Assembly (NCBI GenBank): GCA_031272155.1
Contig: JAISUI010000106.1
Coordinates: 1-36,028, forward strand
Length of the DNA stretch: 36,028 bases
From: Tannerella sp.
Lineage (GTDB): Bacteria > Bacteroidota > Bacteroidia > Bacteroidales > Tannerellaceae
Reading direction: 5' to 3'
In this document: one piece after another, positions 1 through 8,320 of the stretch
How the letters are laid out: each line of letters begins with the position of its first letter
How positions within the stretch are numbered: position 1 is the stretch's first letter
Notes under the pieces: generated by a model
What the model saw: the letters and a program-made list of their open reading frames with translations, nothing else
Databases searched by the model: none
Told to the model about the DNA's origin: nothing
Program-made: the position numbers and the translations under genes

Positions 1-219
1 TGGCAGAACGTCGCTTCCGGCGGCTCAACAATAGGCACGAAAAGCCTCATCAATGCAGCTAAAGTATTTGCATTGACGGCAATAGAATTATACACCAACC
101 CAAAATTGGTAGCCAAAGCTAAAGCCGAATTTGAAGAAAAAAGAGGCCCCGATTTCAAATACGAACCGCTACTCGGCAACCGCGCTCCGGCGCTGGATTA
201 TCGCGTCAAGAAATATTAG
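1..219 (+). CDS. M20-type amidohydrolase (AbgB-like), C-terminal fragment
   Basis: The first 72 codons are open in frame 1 and end at TAG 217-219; the start lies outside the window. The visible peptide begins WQNVASGGSTIGTK, continues with an alanine-rich helix (LINAAKVFALTAIELYT) and ends DYRVKKY. This resembles the end of M20 amidohydrolases of the aminobenzoyl-glutamate utilisation protein B type, which hydrolyse an amide bond with a two-metal centre. The metal ligands would be upstream, so catalysis cannot be judged. The stop codon overlaps the stop of the converging lipoprotein gene. Family assignment from a short tail is moderately sure. Confidence 0.65.
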   Translation, partial: WQNVASGGSTIGTKSLINAAKVFALTAIELYTNPKLVAKAKAEFEEKRGPDFKYEPLLGNRAPALDYRVKKY

Positions 220-1382
220 AAATCAACGATTAACAGAACCGGATTCTGGTCTTCGGAAGTAAATTTGATTACTTCGGCTACTTCCTTTTGCTGTGCCGGA
301 GTAAGGTTTTCTCGCGCATATTCCATAATATCAAGGGGTTGCGCAAGGATTATCAGTTTGTCACCGCTGACTAAGATATTCATAGTCCAGTCTCCGAGAA
401 GCGGAATCGGGAAGCTATGCAGACTCACATCGTCTTTGATGCCGTTAAAAACAGTCGCTTTCTTGCCGTCCTTGTACGCATAACAGAAAAACAACTTCCG
501 ATTCTTCACAAAATCAATAAAATATCCGTTCTGTCCTTCCATAAACATGCCTGAATAGCGGGAATAGGAGTATTTCTCTACATTATCGGTAAAATCCTTA
601 ATATCAGAATATTCCGAATTGAAAAATGGCGCGGGAATGTTATTTCCAGCAAAATCAATATACAACGCCGGTTTCGCCTTACCGTCTATGATTTGGTAAA
701 CAGTATCATTGTAAGCCTCTGATAAATAGATGTTTTTATCTGAAAAACTAAAATTTGCGGGGTCAAGCACATACAGATACTTGGCTTTTTTATCATCCAT
801 CCTAAGTTGCTTATTAACAATTGTTTCAGTATTAAGATCAAGAGTTTTAAGACGATACGAGTTTTCATTCAAACCGTCATAATAACCGATGTATCCGCTG
901 TACATCAATATGTTATCACCATCTTTTACAAAAGTTGACGCGCCGTCCGGCAAAGCGATACTTTTCTTCATCACGCCCCGCGGGTCGTAAACCCGTATCT
1001 TTTTGTTGTTTAAAATCAGGATGTTACCTGCTTCATCGGCAATAAAATCGGTTATACCGGTGTATTCGTCCGGTCCCTGCCCCTTCTTGTTCAGCGCAGA
1101 GACGAAGTCGCCCTTATCCGTAAATTTAAAAACTGTCTTATTATCAGATAAATAAATAAATCCGTTTTGCAACCTGACTTTATCAATTTCGCCGATAAGA
1201 CAGTTATCGTCCGTCTGAAGCGGAACATACCTAACCCCGCAGGAAATCTCCGACAGATTAATGTTTTCCTGCGCGTCATCAGGATTAACCACAATGATTT
1301 TCAATTCCTTATCATCCCTGTTCCGAGGTGAACAACCGATAAGCAGGATAAAAGCCCATAAAAGTAAAAGTATCTGTTTCAT
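216..1382 (-). CDS. Six-bladed beta-propeller lipoprotein (BF3164-like)
   Basis: A 388-residue protein starting at ATG 1380-1382; a longer frame begins at 1418, but this start places a lipoprotein signal at the N-terminus (MKQILLLLWAFILLIGC, lipobox LIGC). The rest is beta-rich with blade-like strands such as LQNGFIYLSDN, FKFTDKGDFV and IRVYDPRG, and a conserved-looking KKGQGPDEYTG segment near residue 100. This fits the Bacteroidota 6-bladed propeller lipoprotein family, whose members are common in gut species and mostly lack a known function. It is predicted to be anchored in the envelope. The promoter lies at 1405-1434. It converges on the upstream amidohydrolase with overlapping stop codons. 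Confidence 0.75.
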   Translation of the reverse strand: MKQILLLLWAFILLIGCSPRNRDDKELKIIVVNPDDAQENINLSEISCGVRYVPLQTDDNCLIGEIDKVRLQNGFIYLSDNKTVFKFTDKGDFVSALNKKGQGPDEYTGITDFIADEAGNILILNNKKIRVYDPRGVMKKSIALPDGASTFVKDGDNILMYSGYIGYYDGLNENSYRLKTLDLNTETIVNKQLRMDDKKAKYLYVLDPANFSFSDKNIYLSEAYNDTVYQIIDGKAKPALYIDFAGNNIPAPFFNSEYSDIKDFTDNVEKYSYSRYSGMFMEGQNGYFIDFVKNRKLFFCYAYKDGKKATVFNGIKDDVSLHSFPIPLLGDWTMNILVSGDKLIILAQPLDIMEYARENLTPAQQKEVAEVIKFTSEDQNPVLLIVDF

Positions 1383-1404
1383 AGTTTTGTAATAATTTGA
1401 GTTG

Positions 1405-1434
1405 CAAAGATAATTCATATATCAAGATGCCAAA
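1405..1434 (-). promoter_or_regulatory. Promoter of the propeller lipoprotein gene
   Basis: Read on the minus strand, TATCTTTG (1405-1412 on the plus strand as CAAAGATA) matches the Bacteroidota -7 box TAnnTTTG. A TTTG -33 box lies at 1431-1434 with an 18-base spacer. The -7 box lies 22 bases upstream of the ATG at 1382. Confidence 0.65.
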
Positions 1435-1436
1435 TT

Positions 1437-2630
1437 TCATTCTACCCACAGAACCAATCCTTTCAGATATTCCCCTTCAGGATGGTAGATATTGACCGGA
1501 TGATCAGCCGGTTGCGTGAGTTGATGAAGGATGCGGACATGGCGGCCTGACTGGGCGGCGGCGCTGAATACAGTTAAACGGAAATCGTTTTTGCTGACTA
1601 CCTGCGAACAGGAGAACGTGAACAATATTCCACCGGAACGGATTTTGGCAATGGCAGCGGCATTTAATTTCCGATAGCCCTGTAATGCGTTACGTAGCAC
1701 GTTCTTATGTTTCGCAAAAGCCGGAGGATCAAGCACGATCAAATCATAACGATCACTTGTCCTGTCTAAAAAATCGAAAGCGTCAGCTGTAAAAGTCTGA
1801 TGGCGCAGATCTTCCGGAAAGTTCATCCGGATGTTTTTTTCAGTGAGGGCAATGGCTTTTGCCGAACTGTCCACCGAATGAACTGTCGCAGCGCCTCCCC
1901 GCATGGCATACACGGAAAATCCCCCCGTATAACAAAACATATTCAGCACGGAACGTCCGTGTGCGTAGCGCTCAAGTAGCATACGGTTTTCCCGCTGGTC
2001 TATGAAAAATCCCGTTTTTTGCCCTTTCAGCCAATCCACATGAAACTGCAATCCTTTTTCGGATGCAATCAATTCTCCGTCAGGCCGGTGTCCATAAAGA
2101 AACTCGTTTTCATTACCAAGCGCAGCTTTGAACGGTAAGGTGCCTTCCGATTTGTAATATATGGCCTGGAAGGCGTCGTCTGTGACTTCGCGCAACGCCT
2201 GTGCGATGGCAAAGCGAGCATGGTGTATTCCTACCGAATGTGCCTGTACTACGGCCATCGCTCCGTAAATGTCAATAATCAGCCCTGGCAGTTGATCTCC
2301 TTCGCCATGGACAAGACGATAGGTATCATGTCCTTCCGCCTTGGTCAGACCAAGGGAACGTCGCAATTCATAAGCGTTTCGCAATCGTTCCGTCCAGAAA
2401 GCATGATCAATCAATACAGGCTTGAACGACAGTATCCTGACAGCAATACTTCCGATCTGGTAATGCCCGATGCCAAGGAAAGAAGAGCGGTCGGCGCCGA
2501 ACACTTCAACGAGGTCGCCTTCTTCCGGCTTGCCTTCAATGGATGCGATGGCGCCGGAAAATACCCATGGATGGAAACGCAGGATAGATTCCTCTTTTTT
2601 CGGATAGAGATATATTCTGGCAGTATTCAT
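1437..2630 (-). CDS. rlmI: Class I SAM-dependent 23S rRNA (cytosine) methyltransferase, RlmI-like
   Basis: This 397-residue protein has the RlmI layout: an N-terminal PUA domain (residues about 3-75, with HPWVFSGAI), a linker domain, then a Rossmann methyltransferase. Visible motifs are KTGFFIDQRENR, the SAM loop MFCYTGGFSVYAMRGGA, LIVLDPPAFAKHK and FTFSCSQ with Cys341 as the likely catalytic cysteine. RlmI makes m5C1962 in 23S rRNA, so the protein should act on ribosomal RNA in the cytoplasm. The length is normal for the family. Its start overlaps the end of the exonuclease gene by 4 bases, so it is the last gene of the fabD operon. Identity as RlmI rather than a close paralogue is likely but not proven. 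Confidence 0.9.
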   Translation of the reverse strand: MNTARIYLYPKKEESILRFHPWVFSGAIASIEGKPEEGDLVEVFGADRSSFLGIGHYQIGSIAVRILSFKPVLIDHAFWTERLRNAYELRRSLGLTKAEGHDTYRLVHGEGDQLPGLIIDIYGAMAVVQAHSVGIHHARFAIAQALREVTDDAFQAIYYKSEGTLPFKAALGNENEFLYGHRPDGELIASEKGLQFHVDWLKGQKTGFFIDQRENRMLLERYAHGRSVLNMFCYTGGFSVYAMRGGAATVHSVDSSAKAIALTEKNIRMNFPEDLRHQTFTADAFDFLDRTSDRYDLIVLDPPAFAKHKNVLRNALQGYRKLNAAAIAKIRSGGILFTFSCSQVVSKNDFRLTVFSAAAQSGRHVRILHQLTQPADHPVNIYHPEGEYLKGLVLWVE

Positions 2631-3211
2631 GATATTTTATTGAGATATTGATATATACGCAAACATGCCCAGGCATCAAGGGCGGCATATTGCTGCATTG
2701 GTGGAGTCAATTTGTCGGTTTCCCAATTGCTGAGCCGCGCCCGCTTGGAAATCTTTTTGCCAAACAGGATGGCATAAATCTTCTGCAAACTGGCTTCCTG
2801 AATGCCAAATGAAGGCACTATTTTCTGTAAATCAACGTATCCCTGGTTTTCAATCGGGATCAGTTTCCTCAACGAATGGAAATCGTCTAAGAGCGAAAGT
2901 CCTATTTTCATCACCTGTTCGTTTTTTAGAAACTCTTCAAGCGGCTGTGGAATACCATGCAACAAATTCAGTCTGAACAGATAACATATATCATCTGTCG
3001 CAATTTGGATCAATGCCACTTTGTGGTTGGAATATTTGGAAAAGTTCGGGCGAGTTTCCGTGTCAAATCCCACATATCTATTGGAATACAATCGCTTAAC
3101 TGCCTTTTCCATCTGTGCCGGACAGTCTATAACAATGATTTTCCCAGGGTATGCCTCAACCGGCATTTTAGCGACTTCCTCTTTCGAAATGGTAGTACGG
3201 TATGGTTTCAT
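2627..3211 (-). CDS. 3'-5' exonuclease domain protein (RNase D / WRN exonuclease-like)
   Basis: A 194-residue single-domain DEDDy exonuclease. Exo I is seen as YVGFDTETRP (Asp and Glu), Exo II as LSLLDDFHSLRK, and Exo III as YAALDAWACLRIY with the tyrosine that defines the DEDDy subgroup. There is no HRDC domain, so it is shorter than true RNase D and closer to the compact bacterial WRN-type exonucleases. It presumably trims RNA or DNA 3' ends with two metal ions. It overlaps DUF5063 by 4 bases and rlmI by 4 bases, suggesting translational coupling and perhaps a role in rRNA or tRNA processing. Confidence 0.85.
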   Translation of the reverse strand: MKPYRTTISKEEVAKMPVEAYPGKIIVIDCPAQMEKAVKRLYSNRYVGFDTETRPNFSKYSNHKVALIQIATDDICYLFRLNLLHGIPQPLEEFLKNEQVMKIGLSLLDDFHSLRKLIPIENQGYVDLQKIVPSFGIQEASLQKIYAILFGKKISKRARLSNWETDKLTPPMQQYAALDAWACLRIYQYLNKIS

Positions 3212-3753
3212 GCTTCCCCTTTATCCTGCAGGTTAATATCTTCGTTATAACAGAGACAGTGCAACGCTTTCAGGGCATTGAGCAGCGATTGTCCCCAATA
3301 CTGACGAAAAGTCGCCGTACATGCGGCTAATGCCTTCAACATGGTCTTTTCGTAGCCTTGCCGAAATAGTGCGACAAAATTGCCAATATCCTGATACATA
3401 TCAGCAAGATTTTCGGAAATGGATGCGGCAATAGGCGTATCGCTGTAGGGCATATCGGGCAGGAATGTTTCTAAATAATCATCATACTCACCCAGCAGTT
3501 TTGCCATTCGACTACGAATAGCGTTATAGGTTTCTTCCGTTATGAAATGAACGGATGTCTCGTCGTCTTCATCGGCCACTTCAGGCAGAAGGCTTGCTTT
3601 CAAGTAAAGCAACGGTAGGAGTTTGACCGCATTACCGACAAAATGCGTCAGGTTATATTCGCCTGTCCGCTCAATCCATGCACAAAACTCAAAAGCGACT
3701 GTGACAAATTCTAACGTATTCTTGTCGTAAACCGGATGATTTGCTTTCTCCAT
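3208..3753 (-). CDS. DUF5063 family protein
   Basis: A 181-residue acidic, mostly helical protein. The N-terminal part (EFVTVAFEFCAWIERTG) and central part (LGEYDDYLETFLPDMPYSD, DMYQDIGNFVALFRQGYE) match what I recall of DUF5063, a family found in Bacteroidota beside the RNase D-like exonuclease. No catalytic motif, signal peptide or membrane segment is visible, so a cytoplasmic partner role is likely. It overlaps the exonuclease gene by 4 bases and follows fabD by 19 bases. Its function is unknown. Confidence 0.75.
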   Translation of the reverse strand: MEKANHPVYDKNTLEFVTVAFEFCAWIERTGEYNLTHFVGNAVKLLPLLYLKASLLPEVADEDDETSVHFITEETYNAIRSRMAKLLGEYDDYLETFLPDMPYSDTPIAASISENLADMYQDIGNFVALFRQGYEKTMLKALAACTATFRQYWGQSLLNALKALHCLCYNEDINLQDKGEA

Positions 3754-3772
3754 TTTCCTTTTTATAAATAAA

Positions 3773-4654
3773 TTACTGAATACCTTCAGTCGTTACTTCC
3801 GGATTGATTTTCTTAACCAGTCCTTGCAGAACATTGCCCGGTCCTATTTCAGTGAAATGTGTGGCGCCATCGGCAATCATGTTCTGGATAGTTTGTGTCC
3901 ATCGCACAGGCGATGTCAGTTGGGCAATCAGGTTGTCTTTGATTTTCGCCGGATCTGTTTCCGCCTTCGCGTGTACATTTTGATATACAGGGCAAAGTGG
4001 CTTGTCGAATGTAGTTGAGCGGATAACTTCGGCCAGTTCAACCCGCGCCGGTTCCATGAGCGGTGAATGGAAAGCGCCACCCACTTTCAGCCTCATTGCT
4101 CGTTTGGCGCCAGCGGCCAATAACTGTTCACATGCAAGATCAACGCCTGCTTCCGTGCCGGAGATGACGATCTGTCCGGGACAGTTATAATTAGCGCATA
4201 CCACGATTTCACCGGTGATGCCGGCACAGATTTGCTCCACCATTTCATCGGGCAACGCCAGCACAGCTGCCATAGTCGAAGGCGTTTGTTCACAGGCCTT
4301 TTGCATGGCATTTGCGCGTTTGGAAACGAGCGTCAGTCCGTCTTCAAACGGAAGAGCGCCGGAAGCGACAAGCGCAGAAAACTCGCCCAGCGAATGTCCG
4401 GCTACCATGTCGGGGCGAAAATCATCGCCCAGCGTTTTGGCTAATATCACCGAATGCAGAAAAACAGAAGGTTGTGTCACCTTGGTTTGCTTCAAATCTT
4501 CCTCTGTTCCGGAAAACATATAGTCCGTAATCCGAAAACCGAGAATCTCGTTCGCCTGCTCGAAAAGCCGTTTGGCACAAGGGTTTAGGTCATATAATTC
4601 TTTGCCCATCCCTACGAATTGCGCCCCCTGTCCGGGGAATACGTATGCTACCAT
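3773..4654 (-). CDS. fabD: Malonyl-CoA:ACP transacylase
   Basis: A 293-residue enzyme of type II fatty acid synthesis that moves the malonyl group from CoA to acyl carrier protein. The oxyanion motif FPGQGAQFVGMG is at residues 6-17, the nucleophile motif GHSLG at 86-90 with Ser88, and the catalytic histidine is His196 in GGAFHSPLM. The C-terminus carries the typical EIGPGNVLQGLVKKI. Length is normal. It is the first gene of a four-gene minus-strand operon, and its promoter faces away from that of tatA in a 128-base intergenic region. Confidence 0.95.
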   Translation of the reverse strand: MVAYVFPGQGAQFVGMGKELYDLNPCAKRLFEQANEILGFRITDYMFSGTEEDLKQTKVTQPSVFLHSVILAKTLGDDFRPDMVAGHSLGEFSALVASGALPFEDGLTLVSKRANAMQKACEQTPSTMAAVLALPDEMVEQICAGITGEIVVCANYNCPGQIVISGTEAGVDLACEQLLAAGAKRAMRLKVGGAFHSPLMEPARVELAEVIRSTTFDKPLCPVYQNVHAKAETDPAKIKDNLIAQLTSPVRWTQTIQNMIADGATHFTEIGPGNVLQGLVKKINPEVTTEGIQ

Positions 4655-4682
4655 TATCTTGTTTTATTTTTTTAAGACGGCG

Positions 4683-4690
4683 CAAAAGTA
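4683..4690 (-). promoter_or_regulatory. Putative -7 box of the fabD operon
   Basis: Read on the minus strand this is TACTTTTG, matching TAnnTTTG, 28 bases upstream of the fabD ATG. No clean TTTG -33 box is seen at the expected distance, so only the -7 box is annotated. Confidence 0.5.
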
Positions 4691-4708
4691 ATAATTTTAG
4701 AGAAAAAA

Positions 4709-4740
4709 TTTGCTCATATTCGTAATAAATTCTACCTTTG
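4709..4740 (+). promoter_or_regulatory. Promoter of tatA
   Basis: TTTG at 4709-4712 and TACCTTTG at 4733-4740 are separated by 20 bases, the standard spacing for the Bacteroidota housekeeping promoter. The tatA ATG lies at 4783, leaving a leader of roughly 35-40 bases. Confidence 0.75.
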
Positions 4741-4782
4741 CAACTCGAATTAAGTAGAATATTAATTATTAAAGTAAATAAG

Positions 4783-4977
4783 ATGAATCATTTATTGTTT
4801 CTCCCAAATTTGGGAACCGGTGAGATTATAGTCATTGCACTTGTTGTATTGTTGATTTTCGGTGGCAAAAAGATACCCGAACTGATGAAAGGTATCGGTA
4901 AAGGAGTCCGGAATTTCAAGGATGGCGTCAAAGGCATTGAAGACGATATTAAGTTGGACGATCCGGAAAGTAAGTAA
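4783..4977 (+). CDS. tatA: Twin-arginine translocase subunit TatA/E
   Basis: A 64-residue protein with one N-terminal membrane helix ([20 protein letters not shown]) followed by an amphipathic helix ([19 protein letters not shown]) and a short acidic tail, the standard TatA form. The ATG at 4783 is chosen over an upstream TTG at 4738, which would lie inside the promoter -7 box. TatA forms the pore of the Tat system that exports folded proteins. It is followed after 6 bases by tatC. No separate tatB is present, as is common for minimal TatAC systems. Confidence 0.93.
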   Translation: MNHLLFLPNLGTGEIIVIALVVLLIFGGKKIPELMKGIGKGVRNFKDGVKGIEDDIKLDDPESK

Positions 4978-4983
4978 TTAAAA

Positions 4984-5832
4984 ATGTCACAGTCGCAGGA
5001 AGAAATGTCCTTCTGGGACCATCTGGAAGAACTTCGCTGGACAATATTTCGGTCTATTATAGCCTTATTGGTCTTTGCAATAGGTTTTTTTACCTTTATG
5101 CGGGGAGAGCATGGCCTGTTTGACAGCGTGATTCTGGCGCCGACACGGGGAGATTTTGTGATATACCGTTTGTTTTGTCGAATAGGCTCATCATTCTCTT
5201 TCTTAAATGATTTTTGTGATACGACGTTTCATATTGAAATCATCAATATCAAATTAGCTACGCAGTTTTTTACCCACATGACGACCTCGTTCTGGTTGGC
5301 ATTGGTATTTGCGTTTCCATACCTTATGTATGAAGTATGGAAATTCATCAGTCCGGCTTTGTACGAAAACGAGAAAAAGAACGTGAAATGGGTATTTCTG
5401 TTCGGAACAGTGATGTTTTTTATTGGTTGCGCTGTTGGTTATTTCATGGTCTTTCCGATGACATTGCGTTTTCTTGGAACCTATCACGTCAGTGATGCGA
5501 TCAACGAACAGGTTTCGCTTGATTCGTACATGGATAATTTCCTGATGCTGATTTTTGTAATGGGATTAGTTTTTGAGATGCCTTTGTTGTCGTGGCTATT
5601 GTCAAAACTCGGACTGCTGAACCGCGGATTTTTTCATCGTTACAGGCGTCACGCCATCGTCGCTTTGCTGGTACTGGCAGCGCTTATTACGCCGAGTGGC
5701 GACCCGTTTACATTGGGCGTCGTATTTTTCCCCCTGTACGGATTATACGAACTGAGCGCTTTCTTTGTGAAAGATGTGCCGAAAGAAGACGATGACGAGG
5801 CAGAATTGGAAACCGCTCATGTAAATACGTAA
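4984..5832 (+). CDS. tatC: Twin-arginine translocase subunit TatC
   Basis: A 282-residue polytopic membrane protein, the receptor for twin-arginine signal peptides. The N-terminus has the TatC signature MSFWDHLEELRWTIFRSI. It has about six hydrophobic segments, the conserved FAFPYLMYEVWKFISPALY loop with glutamate, and GLVFEMPLLSWLL. The tail after the last helix is acidic. It sits between tatA (6-base gap) and the penicillin-binding protein gene (15-base gap), so the three probably share a transcript. A plausible Tat substrate, the GH106-like enzyme, is encoded at 31821-34676. Confidence 0.95.
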   Translation: MSQSQEEMSFWDHLEELRWTIFRSIIALLVFAIGFFTFMRGEHGLFDSVILAPTRGDFVIYRLFCRIGSSFSFLNDFCDTTFHIEIINIKLATQFFTHMTTSFWLALVFAFPYLMYEVWKFISPALYENEKKNVKWVFLFGTVMFFIGCAVGYFMVFPMTLRFLGTYHVSDAINEQVSLDSYMDNFLMLIFVMGLVFEMPLLSWLLSKLGLLNRGFFHRYRRHAIVALLVLAALITPSGDPFTLGVVFFPLYGLYELSAFFVKDVPKEDDDEAELETAHVNT

Positions 5833-5847
5833 CAAAATAAGATAGTT

Positions 5848-8226
5848 ATGAAATCGGGAACTGTTAGTCAAAAAGCAATAATCCAATGGATGCATCGTTG
5901 GCGAAAACGCATTATATATGGGATCTGGGGATCGCTGGGAGCAATCGTGCTCTTTACGGTGATCATCTTTCTGGCAATTGCGAATGGCATTATCGGCTAT
6001 GTACCGCCGGTGGAACAGTTGGAAAACCCGATTAATAAATACGCCACACAGGTTATCTCGTCCGACGGCAGGATGCTGGGAAGTTTTTCATACAGCAAAG
6101 ACAACCGGATTTACGTAGGCTATCACGAATTGTCGCCCGACCTGGTAAAGGCTTTGATTGCTACGGAAGATATTCGTTTTCAAAAACATAGCGGCATTGA
6201 CGTAAAAGGTTTGGTGCGGGCTGTTGTGAAACGTGGCATCCTGATGCAGAAAAGCGGCGGCGGCGGTAGCACCATCACGCAACAGTTGGCCAAGCAATTG
6301 TATTCGCCTACGGTAGAGAACATTACCGAACGACTTTTGCAAAAACCTATTGAATGGGTAATTGCCGTTCGGCTTGAACGCTATTATACAAAAGAAGAAA
6401 TCATTAACATGTATCTGAATAAGTTTGATTTCTTGCATAATGCGGTAGGCATCCAGTCGGCTGCCCGTGTTTATTTCGATGCAACGCCGGCCACGCTCAA
6501 AGTGGAAGAATCGGCTACTTTGGTCGGCATGTGCAAAAACCCGTCGTATTACAACCCCGTCCGTTTTAATGAACGCGCACGCCAGCGCCGCAATACGGTA
6601 CTCGGCCAAATGCACAAGGAGGGCTGGTTAACAAAAACAGCCTGCGATTCACTTTCTAACCTGCCGCTGACTATCCGTTTCACCCGGCTTGATCACACTG
6701 ACGGTCTGGCGCCTTATTTTCGTGAATATCTGCGCCTTACCATGACAGCATCCAAACCGAAGCGAAGTGATTATGCCGCATGGCAAACGCAGAAGTTTTC
6801 GGACGATTCTCTGGCATGGGAAACCAATCCGCTTTACGGCTGGTGCAACAAAAATTTCAAACCTAACGGCGATCCTTACAATATTTATACCGACGGACTG
6901 AAAGTATATACAACTATTGACGCACGGATGCAGCAATATGCGGAAGAAGTGGTGGTTGAACACATGTCGCAGACGTTGCAGCCGGCCTTTTTCAAGGAGA
7001 AGAAAGACCGGAAGAATGCGCCTTTTTCCAATAATGAATCTCCGGAAATTATTGCTGAAATCATGCGACGAGCTGTCGTACTGAGCGACCGTTACCGCAC
7101 TTTGAAAAAAGAAGGAAAAAGCGAAAAGGACATAGAGAAGTCGTTTGATACACCGGTGGAAATGCGGGTTTTCAGTTGGAATGGCATGATTGATACGACC
7201 ATGACGCCAAGGGATTCCATTCGTTATTGCAAGAGTTTTCTGCGTACGGGATTCATGGCGATGGATCCACGCACGGGATATGTTAAAGCATACGTGGGAG
7301 GCATTGATTATAACAATTTTAAATACGATATGGTGACGCTGGGACGCCGCCAGATAGGCTCCACGATGAAACCCTACCTCTATTCCTTAGCCATGACGGA
7401 AGGATTCAGTCCGTGCGATAAATTGAAACATGTGCAGCAAACGCTGTTTGACGAAAAAGGAGATCCGTGGATTCCCAAAAATGCAGGCGCTAAAATGATA
7501 GGAGAAATGGTCACTATCCAGTGGGGACTGCAAATGTCGTCCAACTGGGTGACGGCTTACCTGATGAAACAACTGCCTATCCAGTCGCTTGTAGGCCTTC
7601 TGCGCTCGTATGGCATCAAGGGATTTATTGACCCGGTGGTTTCCATGTGTCTGGGCACACCGGATATATCTGTAAGCGAAATGGTTAGCGGATATTCGGT
7701 TTTTGCCAATAAAGGCATCCGCGTAGAACCGCTTTACGTCACACGCATAGAAGATTCGTCCGGAAAAACGGTATCCGTATTTGTTTCCCAGATGAACGAA
7801 GTGCTGAACGAAGACGCTACTTACAAAACCCTGAGTATGTTACGCAGTGTAGTGGATGGCGGCACAGCCAGCCGTGTGCGCTACCGCTACGGCATCAAAG
7901 CGCCAATGGGCGGGAAAACCGGCACAACTCAGGAAAATGCTGATGGCTGGTTCCTCGGATTCACCCCAAGTTTAGTTGCCGGATGTTGGGTCGGCGGTGA
8001 AGATCCATCCATCCACTTTGACCGGATGAGTGAAGGACAGGGAGCAAGCATGGCACTGCCCGTATTTGCGCTGTTCATGCAAAAAGTGTATGCCGACAAA
8101 ACATTGGGCTATTCCGAAAAAGAAAACTTTGAAATCCCCGAAAAATACAGAAATTCATGTCCTCCCGTGAAAACAACGTCCGTTGAAGATCCTTATTCGC
8201 TTGGCTTAGACGACTTTTTTAGATAA
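5848..8226 (+). CDS. Class A penicillin-binding protein (PBP1A-like, transglycosylase/transpeptidase)
   Basis: A 792-residue bifunctional peptidoglycan synthase. After one membrane anchor (residues about 25-50) comes a GT51 domain with ATEDIRFQKHSGID (catalytic Glu107), GGGSTITQQLAKQLYS and RLERYYTKEEIINMYLN. The transpeptidase domain has the serine motif STMK with Ser505, the SSN motif in MSSNWVTAY, and KTGTT with Lys690. It polymerises lipid II and cross-links the stem peptides on the outer face of the inner membrane. It lies directly downstream of tatC. Confidence 0.95.
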   Translation: MKSGTVSQKAIIQWMHRWRKRIIYGIWGSLGAIVLFTVIIFLAIANGIIGYVPPVEQLENPINKYATQVISSDGRMLGSFSYSKDNRIYVGYHELSPDLVKALIATEDIRFQKHSGIDVKGLVRAVVKRGILMQKSGGGGSTITQQLAKQLYSPTVENITERLLQKPIEWVIAVRLERYYTKEEIINMYLNKFDFLHNAVGIQSAARVYFDATPATLKVEESATLVGMCKNPSYYNPVRFNERARQRRNTVLGQMHKEGWLTKTACDSLSNLPLTIRFTRLDHTDGLAPYFREYLRLTMTASKPKRSDYAAWQTQKFSDDSLAWETNPLYGWCNKNFKPNGDPYNIYTDGLKVYTTIDARMQQYAEEVVVEHMSQTLQPAFFKEKKDRKNAPFSNNESPEIIAEIMRRAVVLSDRYRTLKKEGKSEKDIEKSFDTPVEMRVFSWNGMIDTTMTPRDSIRYCKSFLRTGFMAMDPRTGYVKAYVGGIDYNNFKYDMVTLGRRQIGSTMKPYLYSLAMTEGFSPCDKLKHVQQTLFDEKGDPWIPKNAGAKMIGEMVTIQWGLQMSSNWVTAYLMKQLPIQSLVGLLRSYGIKGFIDPVVSMCLGTPDISVSEMVSGYSVFANKGIRVEPLYVTRIEDSSGKTVSVFVSQMNEVLNEDATYKTLSMLRSVVDGGTASRVRYRYGIKAPMGGKTGTTQENADGWFLGFTPSLVAGCWVGGEDPSIHFDRMSEGQGASMALPVFALFMQKVYADKTLGYSEKENFEIPEKYRNSCPPVKTTSVEDPYSLGLDDFFR

Positions 8227-8291
8227 AAAGGTTGTTCAAAACATCTTGAAAAGTTCTTCCCGTCAAAAATGGCAAGACGGATGAAAACACT

Positions 8292-8299
8292 TACTTTTG
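8292..8299 (+). promoter_or_regulatory. Putative -7 box of dnaB
   Basis: TACTTTTG matches TAnnTTTG and lies 21 bases upstream of the preferred dnaB ATG at 8321. No clear -33 box is seen. It argues against the TTG start at 8297, which overlaps this box. Confidence 0.55.
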
Positions 8300-8320
8300 C
8301 ATCTCCAGAATTTTAAGAAA

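Noticed and set aside
2220..2651. Plus-strand reading frame opposite rlmI
   Set aside because: The minus-strand gene has PUA-domain motifs across this stretch; the opposite frame shows none.
4738..4782. Longer tatA reading frame from TTG 4738
   Set aside because: The TTG is part of the -7 box, and the added residues do not fit the TatA N-terminus.
8259..8280. Hairpin (CCGTC with GACGG) between the PBP gene and dnaB as a terminator
   Set aside because: The stem is only about 5 bp with an 11-base loop and no T tract follows.
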